Origin: Helopsaltes ochotensis
Lineage: Eukaryota > Chordata > Aves > Passeriformes > Locustellidae
Assembly (NCBI GenBank): GCA_013400155.1
Contig: VXBM01000041.1
Location: 1,817,138 to 1,881,137, forward strand
Direction of reading: 5' to 3'
DNA length: 64,000 bases
The position numbers were made by a program, and so were the translations under genes. Below the pieces are notes generated by a model. That model searched no databases. It was not told the origin of the DNA and was given only the letters and a program-made list of their open reading frames with translations. Of the stretch, positions 1 through 10,913 are shown one piece after another (the stretch's first letter is position 1; every line of letters begins with the position of its first letter).

Positions 1-315
1 CGTATGCATGTCTCCCAAGACTCAGCCCAGCGTTATATGAAATAAAAAACATCTGTGTTCCTTTTTTGGTATATAAACAAAGGAGCAACCTGAATACAGA
101 TGCCTAGACTGGTACTGGAGTTCTCCTGCCATGCCAGGAATCTAACCTGGACGTGCAGCTATCAGTCTCCTGTCGCAAAAGGCAGCCTTATGTACATTGT
201 GGGAGCAAAGCTTCTCTGATGGCTGTTTGCCAGCCCCTACAGAAGGAGCAGAGAGTTTGTCTGAAAGGACAGATGTATCAGTGAAACTGAGGCATAAAGC
301 ACTTCAGAGAAATGT
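1..315. other. non-coding, nothing recognised
   Basis: Unique-looking sequence with no repeat signature, splice-flanked open frame or promoter that I can recognise. Confidence 0.6.
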
Positions 316-411
316 GAGAAAGAGAGAAAGGGAGAGAGAAAGAGAAAAAAAGAGAGAGAAAAAGAGAGAAAAAGAGAGAAAAAGAGAGAGAAAGAGAAAA
401 AGAGAGGGAAG
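316..411. repeat. 96-nt pure purine (GA-rich) microsatellite
   Basis: Every base here is A or G. The centre (about 361-390) is a near-exact 10-bp tandem unit, AAAGAGAGAA, three times over; the flanks are degenerate GA repeats. Homopurine/homopyrimidine tracts of this length can form triplex (H-DNA) structures; that is general knowledge and not shown for this copy. An open frame crossing it encodes only Lys/Arg/Glu repeats and is an artefact of the repeat. Confidence 0.95.
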
Positions 412-2066
412 CAAGCTCAGTCTAGGCTATGGTCTATATGGAAACCACTGCTGAGGGAATTGTTGCAACATGTCACCATCATAAAAATGCAGCAGATGCA
501 CTGACTAAACAGTGCAGTGGTGGTGGTGTGTTTCTTCTTTCCTTACTATGGGCATGTAGCACCTATGCAGATGTTTCTTTACTTCGATGCAAAAGATCTA
601 TATGTCCAAGTAGCTTATTCCTTTTTTCCTTTCAGAAATAAGACACAGCACTATAAAACATACCTTATGTTCAAGAACAAAATGAAAATTCAGAATTGCT
701 AGCATGCCACATACATTCTGCAGCCCACATCAGAAAAGTTTCAGGACATGGTAAAAACAGTTTTATTTAATCTCACTTGCTTCACTTACAATGTAAATTC
801 AACAAAATCACAGAATAAGATGAAGGACTTTTAAACTCTCAATTAGGAGTTTGACTCAAGAATTCAAATAACTAATCATAAAATAGACACTTTTAGTTAA
901 TTTGCCTTCTTCCTTTTCTTTGTGTCTCTGTCTAGACAAGCTGTTAGTCTGCATGAGCTTTGGTTATCACCTTCATCACAGAGTGGATGCAACAGGATCC
1001 TAATCTCCAGCTGTTAGCCACTATGCAAATTCTACAGCAAAATTAGCAGTAATCAGAGTTTTAAGTTATACTTATTTTGTCTTTCATATTGTAGGGGATC
1101 AAGGTTTGGTTCATAAAAAAAAAAAAAAAAATAGAAGCCAGAAGCCAGACACTTGGAGTCTCACAACTAGCACAATTCTCTGAGATTAGGAGACTGTCAT
1201 TCAGCTTTCATCTCTAATATTTCCCTTTGCTCATTTTTCCATCTAAATAAGAAGTGTTATTAAATCGAGCAGATTAGCAACATGATCAACTCTTTTTCTT
1301 TTCCCCCTGTATTTTGCAAGGAAGGAAACATCCTGCAATCACTTGCAAAGCACATGGTCATAAGCACACTGCAACTGTGGATGCGAGTGTGCAAGCCAGC
1401 CGATCCTGCAGCTAAGCCTCCTGTTGCTTAAACAAGCAGGGCTACCTGTTCTCAACCTAATTTCAGTATTATGTTAGGGAGAGAAGTCTCTTTGTATCAG
1501 ATCTGACAGGCATGTGTTCCTGAGGAAGTGGAGGGGAAGCCCTCTGTTCATATGACTAATTAGACAGGCTTCACGCTGGGTTGCTCTTTTTTGATGCTGA
1601 TCCCTGTACTAATTGTCAGTTTGTTCCTTGGGAAGGCAAGGTTGAGTTCAAATGCTGCAGTGCCTTGTTCCCTGTTAGCTTTCCTGACCTTAAACTGATG
1701 TGAATTGACAAGGAACAGACTGGGGGAGAGAGAGCACGGTCCTTTCCACTTGTGGAGAGTGTGTTTTGGAGCCACAGGGAAAAAAAGCAGAAACAGGAGG
1801 ACAATTAACAGGGGGCATTTAGATAAAACAGGCAGTCGTACCTGTGAAGCAAGAGCACCAAGAGTTTAAGGAGAAGGCAGCACTATCATGATCACTGTCA
1901 CTTCTAGCTGAGATTCTCCAGCTCCCTCAGGAAAGTGTAGATGGTTTAATTTTTAACCAGATATCAAATCGGATTTTTCGCTTTGCTTTTATTCTGGTTT
2001 GATCTGCAACAGTTTAAAACCAAGCTACCACAACTGAGCCAGGGGCTCACTTCCCAACAGCTGCCT

Positions 2067-2068
<2 letters not shown>
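412..2068. other. non-coding, nothing clearly functional
   Basis: No gene is seen. There is a 17-nt A run at 1115-1131, followed by a short tandem 'gaagcca' duplication. The stretch about 1940-2035 is AT-rich, complex and rich in homeodomain-like TTTAAT/GGTTTAAT strings, but nothing specific can be assigned. Confidence 0.55.

Positions 2069-2143
<75 letters not shown>
2069..2143 (-). repeat. 75-nt T homopolymer (A tract on minus strand)
   Basis: This is an uninterrupted run of 75 T. On the minus strand it reads ...AAAATTT, A75, GGAGGCAG. No polyadenylation signal, target-site duplication or recognisable retroposon body flanks it. It is therefore annotated as a homopolymer and not as the tail of a retrocopy. 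It is one of five such tracts in the window. Confidence 0.95.
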
Positions 2144-2150
<7 letters not shown>

Positions 2151-2243
2151 GCTGAGGCTGTTTTAGCTCTGGTCAGGCTTTCATGGTAGGAGAGAAGGAG
2201 GGGGGAAGAAAAGGGGAGCATTTAATCAAATCTGACATCCAGG

Positions 2244-2371
2244 AGCTCAATCCTGCAAGGTACTGAGCTCATTGACCTCAGTCCAGCAAAACAATATACA
2301 TAGGACTTCAAAGGGGATACTCACATGCTTAAAGTTAAGCAGATGTCTAAGTGGTGTATTGGATTTGGGCC
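2244..2371. repeat. probable old amniote interspersed repeat fragment
   Basis: The stretch runs from 'caatcctgcaaggtactgag' through 'attgacctcag' and 'tactcacatgcttaaag' to 'ggatttgggcc'. It reads like a diverged repeat I recall from turtle, crocodilian and bird genomes ('aatcctgcaaggtgctgag ... cattgacttcaatggg ... cttaaagttaagca ... ggattggggcc'). The 13-mer TTAAAGTTAAGCA at 2329-2341 recurs at 26494-26506, in a second probable copy. I cannot give a family name with confidence. Confidence 0.5.
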
Positions 2372-5300
2372 AGGGAAAGCAAGGCCTTCCAAAAAGCTCA
2401 GGCGCTCCAGTGCGCTCAGGTCTGCAAACCACCACCTTTATTGGCTCAGCTCTCCGTGTAACTCCAGAGCAGGTGTTACAATTATAGCAGGGGTTGAGAT
2501 GAAAGGGGCCCAAGGGCTCGGCGGCAGAGACAGAAGAAAACTGGCAGTTTTCTGGGCAGTAGTTCCTGTTCTTTTCTTTGCAAAATAGCTGCTCTATTAT
2601 GCTATTTCTGATTTAGGATGAAATGAGGCAGCCAAATGCTCCATTCCCCATTAAAGTCCTAAAATTCTAATTTACAATCGAGGCATGACAACTCTGCAAA
2701 AAAGGGAAGAAAGATTTCAATTTTGTTGGTTGGGTTTTTCCCCTATTCTTTTTGATGCTTTTAATATTAGTGAAATTGTTCAGGAGTGGAAAGGCACAGC
2801 TTTCTTATTTGCACAGCTTTCTGATTTTGAGGGAAGACTGCATGGAAATCACTGTATGTCTATGAGCCTCCTCAGAGCCTGATTTGAAAAAGTGGGCACT
2901 GTGCAACTTTAGCAGACTTTCTACCCCACTGAGCACAGAAATCCAAGAGAAACAGGAGTTTTCAGCCAAGTGAGGACTCTCTCGGTCTGATTTCAGACAT
3001 GATGGTCTCAGGAGGACTTCAACATATCTTGGAGGTCAAGAGTGAACAAGACCTGATTCTGTGACATTAACAGCAAGAAGAAAAGACCCCAACCAATGAC
3101 TTCTACCAGAAATCTCAGTTTGAACTCTGTTGTGGATAAAGTAGTGGTTATCAACTGCTCTGCTCCTTTCATCCAACATCCTTCAACTAAATGTTCTCTA
3201 CACAGGTACATATGCACACACCTATATATCTTCCAGTTCCTAATCTTCTGCACAGTAGAATTTGGACAACTAGAAAGCCTATTTTTAGACATAGTGCAGA
3301 TATGTTCCTGTCCACCTTAGTACATGGAAGCATAAGCTGGTAGGAGGGATACAGATAGAATGTTTTAACCTCCAAATAAATTAATTCTTCGGAAGTTCAA
3401 CTGGCTGGACAAGAACTATGCAATTTTTGAAGATCTATGAAATTCCAGCCTTTGAAATGTCTTTTGAGATATGCTAAGAACATGTATTAATCAGTACAGA
3501 ATGTGAAACATCAGCTTTCTCTTAAAAGTCACTACTAAATTACAAGGGCTTTACACAGCACTTGTAATGTGATTTTCAAATTTTCTTTCAAGATCTGACA
3601 TTTGAAAAAAAAATTCTGCTTAGGTTATGATTCCTTTTTCAGTGAGACTGTCCAAACAAGTGAGAGACAGCACTCCACAAACAGGTGGAAGAAGCCAGCA
3701 AAAGGAGAGTCCAGAGAAGCAAAGCACTGTCATAGAACCAGCCCAATCTTAAATCTCTGACATAGGTAGAAGCTAATGTATATTTAAAAAAAAACCCAAC
3801 AAAATCAATGAATACACCCTGCCTCACTACATGTTTCTTAATACTTCTTTAGATCGGTTGAAAAGAATCTTGCACTGCAGTTTTAATAGCCTACCAATAT
3901 GGATAAAATTACCCCAGTACCTCTCTCTTGTAATACCTCAAGAGAAAAATGTCACCTCAGTCTTTCAATTTCTGGGGGTTCAAGGTAAAAGCAGACTTTT
4001 TCAAACTTGCTACAAGCATATATATTAAGGGCTGCCATATAACAGACTATACAATCTTTTTCCTGCTACTTTCTCTAGCTCCACTGTGGATGATTGTCTG
4101 CTCTGGAATAAAAGGAACAGGTGAAAATTCACCTCAGGCATCTTTCACTTGTGACATGGGAAGTAACAAAACACCCTTTTCTTCCATACTTTGAAAGCAC
4201 AGGTTCTCTATTTTAGCACTTCAGCAGCAAAACAGCTTCCTGGTCACTGAGTGCATCTGCAGTAGGCCCTATTTTCATTTAAATGATGGTTTTTTCAACC
4301 TTCTGTGGTCTAGACTTTGACTATATGGGGGAAGACTATCTCCTCAACGACTTTCTCCACATTCACATCCGCACAGACATTTTGCAGGGAACTTTCCTGC
4401 AGAACTTTATCAATAGGTGTATTAGCAATATATGTCAGAAAACTCATTTTAAAAAGAAGGCATGTAAAAGAGAAGTAACAAAATGTCATACCTGGTTTAC
4501 CTATCCCCTCTGAGCACAAAGTCTTTGAAAACCTAAGCAATGGGCTCCCCTGTTCAGCCACAACATCTGTCCCTACATGTCCTCATCAATTGCTTTCTAA
4601 GGAAAAAGGGGATCTGAAGAACACTAGAAGGCACTGTCCTACATTAAGTTTGCATTCAGATCAAAGTCTTTATTCCAAATCCTGTCACAGGTAGCCATTA
4701 CAAACCCTCGGATCAGGTTTTAGCCCTTCAACTTTTCCTTTCAAATAAAAAATAATGGTTTCTCTTAGGTTTCTGATGCAGTCAGAGGAATCAATGGCAA
4801 TCTCCTTCCCACCTCTGAAAGAGCTGGTAACTTGCATCCTATTCCTGCATGTTTGGATAATGTTCCAACACCATAGATTGAGTAATACAGGTAACTTGGG
4901 CATAGCCACAGTTCTAAAATCTCCCGTTGCATCAAGTCATCAGAAACACAAATGCAAAGAGACAGAGATGCTGTCCTCTTGTCCTAGAGTTCCTACATCT
5001 GTAAGAAAAACCCTCCACGTACCAGAGCTCCAGATAACTTATAAAAAAACCAGCAGAGTACAGATGGCACAGTGTTTCCCCACCCCCACCATTTTCTCTT
5101 TCACATATAGAAAATTAAATAAGGCAAAGGGACATAAAGCAAGATGGTAACACAGCTTTGATAACAGTTTAGGTCTACATCATTAGGGATACATCAGAAC
5201 ACAACCAACAGTCAAGGTTTCCTAGAGATTGTTGTGGAAGGAATCCATTTCAGCATCATGCCTGTGCCATATAGGCCATCTAAACCACAAAAGAACAGCA

Positions 5301-7016
5301 GGGTATCTTTGCTGCAGTTCAAGGTCGCTTGTAAAAGTCTATTGAAATGAGTCTCATGAAAACAGCACCCTTGATATTGCAGAGGTCACCAGCCCAGTGC
5401 TTGGTTTGTCGACATAACAATAATTATTCCACAATAACAAGCTTAGCTGCAACAATGGGGACTGAATATTGGGGTGGTAGAGTTTCCAACCTGCAGTTTT
5501 CGACCTCAGCTTCCCCATTCAGAGTGGAAATCACAGTGTGTGTGGCATGCCCTCTGACTGATGTACAAGGTCACTGAAAGCAAAAGTGTAGCACTTGCTG
5601 AAATAAAAGTTTAGACTAAACAGCCTGTGATATTGTCAGGACTTGAGCATGTGAAGGAAGCTTTCATCACCAAAGAGCATTTTACCAGATGTTCATGAGT
5701 ATGCACACCCAAACTCACAATCTCTTGTCTCTTAGGAGGAAATTCACACCATTTTCCTTTGTTCATTAAAAAACGGTCCTATTTGAACTAGTTTTGTAGG
5801 AATATTTCAACATCTAACAGCTCCCATTGTAGACATTTGAGAGTGAATATTTGAAAACCTAGTTCATCAGCTATAATTACTGTGGGAGACAGAGGGAGAG
5901 CCTGGGAGAGCTCACCAAACACTGTGCTGCAAACAGTTTTATTCAAACGCTGCCACAATATGAAATGGATAAGGCGAGGAAAGGGGGGACTTCGGGGTAG
6001 ATGGTGGTGAAATGCCATAGTCTGTTGGGGAAGGAACAGAAAAATCTGTGTGGGAACAGTTTGGGAATGGGGAAAGAGCTTGAAGAATGGGAGTGATATG
6101 CTGGAAAAGTGTCAAAGAACTTGGAAGCACTGGGGTACTTGAACTCTAGGACAGGAGGATTGAGAAGTAGAGGATTATGTTCCCATCACCCAGCCCCTCA
6201 TGCTGAATCAGAAGAAGAAGGGATTATCTTTAGCTATAGATAAGCAGACTCATTAGGAATCCAGGACACACAGAACTCCATCTAATTTTTTATTGCACTG
6301 GACTATCAGGATGCTCCCTTTCTAACAGTGGAAAGTGTCCCAGCCTTTCCAGTCTCTCTTGGACATAGGGTAGGTCTGTCAGAATTTTCTAAGCAGTTTT
6401 GGAGATCTTTCATGTTGTGCTTTGTCCTGTGAAAAAGCTAAGAAATTCTAACATGTCATTAGTGACCAGTCTAACTGAGATGATGCATTTGTTCCAGTTG
6501 TAGCCAAACAACAGTTTGCAGAAGAATCCAAAACAAATAACCTCTCCTTAACTAATACTCCCAGAAAACCAAAGGCAAACATCCCTCACTCCTGATAACT
6601 GCAAACTGAAATTTGGGTTTCAGATGTGGATGTGTTTAGATCTTTTCAAAATGGTGTCAGAGTAGTGAATAGTCTCTTTGCAAATGAATCTTCATAAAGT
6701 TTTTCTACAGGTTAACTTTTTTTTAATGAAAGGATCTAATAAAAAATCGACCATTTCATATCAAGGAGCAATGAATTAATCCTGAACACAGTGCTGAGTA
6801 CCATTAAAACAATTTCTTTTTGGAGTACTTTAGAGGTCTTATTTGTTTTCTCTTTGTTTCTTTTGGCCCCGGTCCTTCACTAACACAAACTACCATGACA
6901 CTGGAAAAGCCAGTCCCCCATTTCCTGTTATGATGTCCTTAAGGCCCTTAAGACCTCCTGAGCATCTCCATGTAGGAAAAGGGGAAGTAGTTCATTGAAG
7001 TACAAAACCACTTATT
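2372..7016. other. non-coding, no feature recognised
   Basis: This is 4.6 kb of mixed-composition sequence. Open frames up to 131 codons occur (for example 4755-5150) but show no domain, signal peptide or consistent splice flanks. Short A runs and ordinary low-complexity patches are present. No repeat was recognised. Confidence 0.55.
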
Positions 7017-7124
7017 CCATAGGATCCAAGAATAATTTAGATAAGAAAAGACCTCTGAGGTGCTGGAGTCCAACCATTAGCCTAGCACTGCGAAATCCAC
7101 CACTAAGCCCTGCCTCACATCCCA
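7017..7124 (-). mobile_element. CR1 LINE 3'-end fragment (minus strand)
   Basis: On the plus strand this reads as the reverse complement of an avian CR1 tail. It has 'aatttagataagaaaagacc', then 'gagtccaaccattagcctag', then 'cactgcgaaatccaccacta'. The avian consensus has 'ggttggaaaagacctttaagatcatcgagtccaaccattaacctaacactgccaagtccaccactaa' in the same order. This is a 5'-truncated, diverged copy with no coding part left. It supports a bird or other archosaur source. Confidence 0.85.
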
Positions 7125-8094
7125 GGGTCCACCCTGGGGCCCACATGCTGGAAAGAGCTGACAGAGGGGGTTTAGCATGATCTGTGCTAACTAGCAGCTG
7201 TGGGTTAACTTGGGTCATGCCCAGCTTTGGAGGTGGCACTGGAGCAGCTGGAGGGAGCCCTAGGGCAAAGCTAGCAAAGGAAGCTCAGACAGGCAGAGCT
7301 TGGATCACTGTTCACCTTAAAACCCAACACCACAGGGTTATTCCAGTCTCTGTACCACATGACAATTGGTTCAAATGAGCTATTGAAAAAATTTCATTTC
7401 AGTTACAACTCACCACCTACCCCCTACATGTGTCACTGCCTCAGTGAAAAATTGGTGCTCATTCAATGTTATTCATGTTGGGGCCCAAGTAAGGGACAAG
7501 GGGAATAATTTACTTTGAGGTAGCTAAGATATTTCACCTTTATAAGTGCAAAACCTAAATTTCATTAGTTCTTCCCCCTCCCCCTGAATCCAAAAATGAA
7601 GTTCTGGGAGATAGCTTATTTGCTCCTATGATGTACGGTAGTTTAACCTCCAGCCTTATTGGATCAGACCTCTCAGGTTATAAAGTCATGTCCTAAGGTA
7701 AATGACACCATCTCCCTGATACAATTTTTTACAAGAGTGAAACATTAATACAAAGCTAAATTTCAAAGCATCTGTTAGGAAGAAGAGCACAACATCAACT
7801 GAAAAAGAACTGAAATGATGACAATGTTATTGAAAACAATCCTGAAAGAATGTAGAAGAAGAGTGTAGCTACATTTTGACTTTCAGCACATATAAAGATA
7901 GGCAAAACTAAGTCCTACAAAATAACTCATCAGAGAGGCATCAAGAAATGTTTTCTTTAGTAAAGTAGGAATTTTAAATAATATTCAAGAGTACCTGTGC
8001 CTAAAAACGGTGGATGTCACACCAAAAACTACTGAGGTGATAGTATTCACCTCTCACAAAGCACGTGAAAGTGTAACCAATGAAATTACCCTGC
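7125..8094. other. non-coding, no feature recognised
   Basis: No open frame or repeat is supported here. The last few hundred bases could be a further decayed upstream part of the adjoining CR1 copy, but I cannot align them by eye. Confidence 0.5.
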
Positions 8095-8412
8095 AGCAAT
8101 CCTAAAGGAAAGGAAGTACTTTTCCATTCAAATAGTTAAATTCTGGGACTTATTGCCACAGAAGGCTGTGAAGGTCAGGAGCATAAAAAGAGATTCAGAG
8201 AAGAATTAGGCAAACCTGTAGAGGATAAATCCATCCCTCAGTGCATATTCAAGAAATAATGGTGCTTATATCACTAATGTTTTTAACATGGAAAAATATG
8301 CCATAAAAGGGATCCCTCTCTATTTGTTCAGCCAGCTTGTAGGAAAGCAACTAACAGGGTATTGGCTTGTATGGATCTTTTGGTCTGTTTCACTGTACCA
8401 GTACTTATGGAA
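8095..8412 (+). mobile_element. ancient CR1 LINE 3' UTR (plus strand)
   Basis: Landmarks in order match the tail of old amniote CR1 elements. They are 'aaaggaaaggaagtactttt' (about 8104), 'ggacttattgccacagaagg' (about 8146), 'aggataaatccatc' (about 8222), and a 3' terminus with 'ggtattggcttgtatggatc' plus 'tttggtctg' and 'gtaccagtacttatgg' (8358-8410). The consensus I recall is '...aactcattgccacaggatgttgtggaggcc...ggatactgggctagatggacctttggtctgacccagtatggc...'. The copy is heavily diverged and retains no reverse transcriptase. Confidence 0.85.
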
Positions 8413-10886
8413 ATGAAAAATAAAAGTAAAAATCTTTTATACCCCTTGTTCACCAATATATTTTTTCCATTTCTTTATTCCCACCGACCTGTTTCATCAT
8501 GATACTGTTTTCAACATGAAACCTATTGGTAGTGTTCTCGTGCCTACATTAATAATTCGTAAATATTTGAAAAACATGCATAAAAGAGATTGTAAGAAAA
8601 AAATCATCTTTAAAACTAGGGACATAGTGTAATTCTATGGTATATCAATTCAGTATTCTAGAGTCTGTGTTTGTTACTGCCTCTTTCAATATCCTAGCTT
8701 AAAAATTATTTAATTCTAATAGTAGTTTTGTGTTTTTAAGTTTCTATACTAAGATTTAGCAACTAAGAAAATTAGATCAAACCCCAAGAGTAATCTGTTT
8801 TTAAGACTATCCTCAGAAGGCATTCCTTTCACCCAAAAATATATCCTAAAAAACGTGCAAAGAAGAAATATGGGAGACGAGTAGGTTGGAAGAGACCAAC
8901 ACCTTGATTAGAAAGCAGAGACACCTCACATAGTACACAATTTTATCACTGTAATACAATAAAACCCCTTATTTATTATTTTTCCAGTTAATGACAATTT
9001 TTTTCTTAAACCTCCATGCTACACTCAGTCTCCCATTAGTTAAACAGAACTCTGTTAAAACATACAGCATTAACTTGAGTTTTAAAAGGCATTTCTCAGG
9101 AGCACCAGACAGCCTGTTAAGCACAATTGTAGAAGTTGTAACATCACTGCTTGCAAGTACCTCAGGCCAAAAAAGGACAATTTTAGTAAGGGAGAACTGG
9201 CACAGCACCCACTTGGGAAAAACAGCATAGCAGGGAAAGGTAACCTGTGCACAGCTCTCCTTGGAGATGCTCTGTGGGTACAGTTCTCAGTTGCATACCA
9301 GAAGCATGAATGTAGAGGTAGATGACTGCTCACATAAAAGTTAGATACTTTATGGAATTTTTAGTGCCACACTGATACCCCCTTCCATATCATTTCAGGA
9401 ATCTCCTCTCCACTCCCCACTGCAAGCTCTAGCAAACAAGTGATAGCTTTCCATAGCCTTTGCGTCTTTGGCACCATTAACCCCACGGACAATACAGATT
9501 TTTTTCAGCCCTAGGACCTCCAGATGGACAGGAGCAAATCAGTCCACTCACTTGCTAACCAGGAAATAGGCATATCACAACTTCTCTACTCTTCCCAGTT
9601 GGTTGTAGTGTGGCCAACACCTGCCCAAGGGTACCTAGAATGAAACCATAAGCACCTGAGAGCCCTTAACAAGTCCCTTACCCCAGATATGCTCTCCTAT
9701 GCAGGGAAGCATGTCCTTGTATGCAGGTGTTGTAGCTTCACACCTGGCAGAGGGATGCTAGGTACTGATTTTAAGTGCCATGTAGATTTATCTACATGCT
9801 ATTTGTCAGTGTTGACAGAGAACTTCACCATGTTCACTTCTATAGAACAATACTGCAACTCTTCTTCTGTATCTCCACTGGTGATAGAGAAAACAGCCTC
9901 ACTGACACCTAGAACTGGACTACTCAAAGAGCAAGCTGTGATCTGGATTTAGACCACCCAGTGGTGGCAATTTGGCCTGCTGGAACCCTTACCAGTAGTC
10001 CCCACATTTTGGTAGAAATGGAGACTGTGCTCCTCACAGCTTTCCTGGTGTCTCAGGGGGCTGTTGTGAAGCCATCACATGCAATAACTGTCCTGGGACC
10101 TGGGTATTCTGGCTGACCATGGCTCAGCAAGTATTAATTTAGTAGCCATGTCCTCAGGCCTTCTGTTTCAGGAGCTAAGCAATCCCAGAGATAATAAGCT
10201 ATTTTATAATCACCTCAAACAAAGAGTTTATATAACCCAATATGATACATTACATCTTCTTAGCAACGAGTTCAGCATCAGTTCTTCTCACTTCAGTAAA
10301 TTCAATCTCTTTGAAGGCCTGTCTAGAGCTGGATAAGAGAGGTATTTTTCATTCTTGCCTCCCTATGCTTCCTTAGGGGTTTTTTTTGTGTGTGTGTTTT
10401 AACAAAAAGTCTCTACCAATAGAATCAGTTATTTTTGAAAGACAAAAAACCTGTATGAGAAATGAGAAGCCCACAAAACCAAACCAACCAAAGCACTGCA
10501 CATCATCATCTCTTACTTTGAAAGGATATTTTTAAAATAAAACAGTAGTTGGTTTTATTACTCTATCAACTCTAGATCAGCACATAAACCAGCACATCAC
10601 TTAATTGCAATTTGAGCAGTATTTGAGGTGGGATCAATATGTTTGTTAGAAGATTAGGAGAAACCCTCTTAATAAGGGACAAAATATACTCCTCTCCACC
10701 ATGAGTTGCTGTCCATCTTCTTTAAGATAGCCAGTTACCGTTAGAGAAAGAAATAAGAGATTTTAGAGAAAAACAAAATCAAGGCCTTAATGAACTGAAC
10801 TGATAATAATTTCTTTCTTTATGGTAAACAAGTACTTCTGTTCTCTGAGAATGGGATCCAAAATCTGCTGAAGGTTATGGAGCCTC
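8413..10886. other. non-coding, no feature recognised
   Basis: The first 600 bases are AT-rich; the remainder is mixed. At 8893-8917 'gtaggttggaagagacc' faintly recalls a CR1 tail but has no supporting neighbours. No gene is supported. Confidence 0.55.
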
Positions 10887-10913
10887 CCTATTGATTTAAA
10901 TGGGCTTTGGATC
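10887..10913. repeat. possible short remnant of an amniote repeat
   Basis: 'cctattgatttaaatgggct' followed by 'ttggatc' resembles the 'cattgacttcaatgggctttggatcaggcc' segment of an old amniote interspersed repeat. It is too short and isolated to be certain. Confidence 0.3.

Noticed and set aside
197..454. 85-codon open frame rich in Arg/Glu/Lys
   Set aside because: It is produced entirely by the purine microsatellite at 316-411; no domain or splice support.
1964..2221. Open frames encoding poly-Lys / poly-Phe over the T tract, with similar ones at 17419-17607 and 20187-20457
   Set aside because: These are translations of homopolymers, not proteins.
8893..8930. 'gtaggttggaagagacc' resembling a CR1 tail
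   Set aside because: Only a short match; the neighbouring CR1 landmarks are missing.
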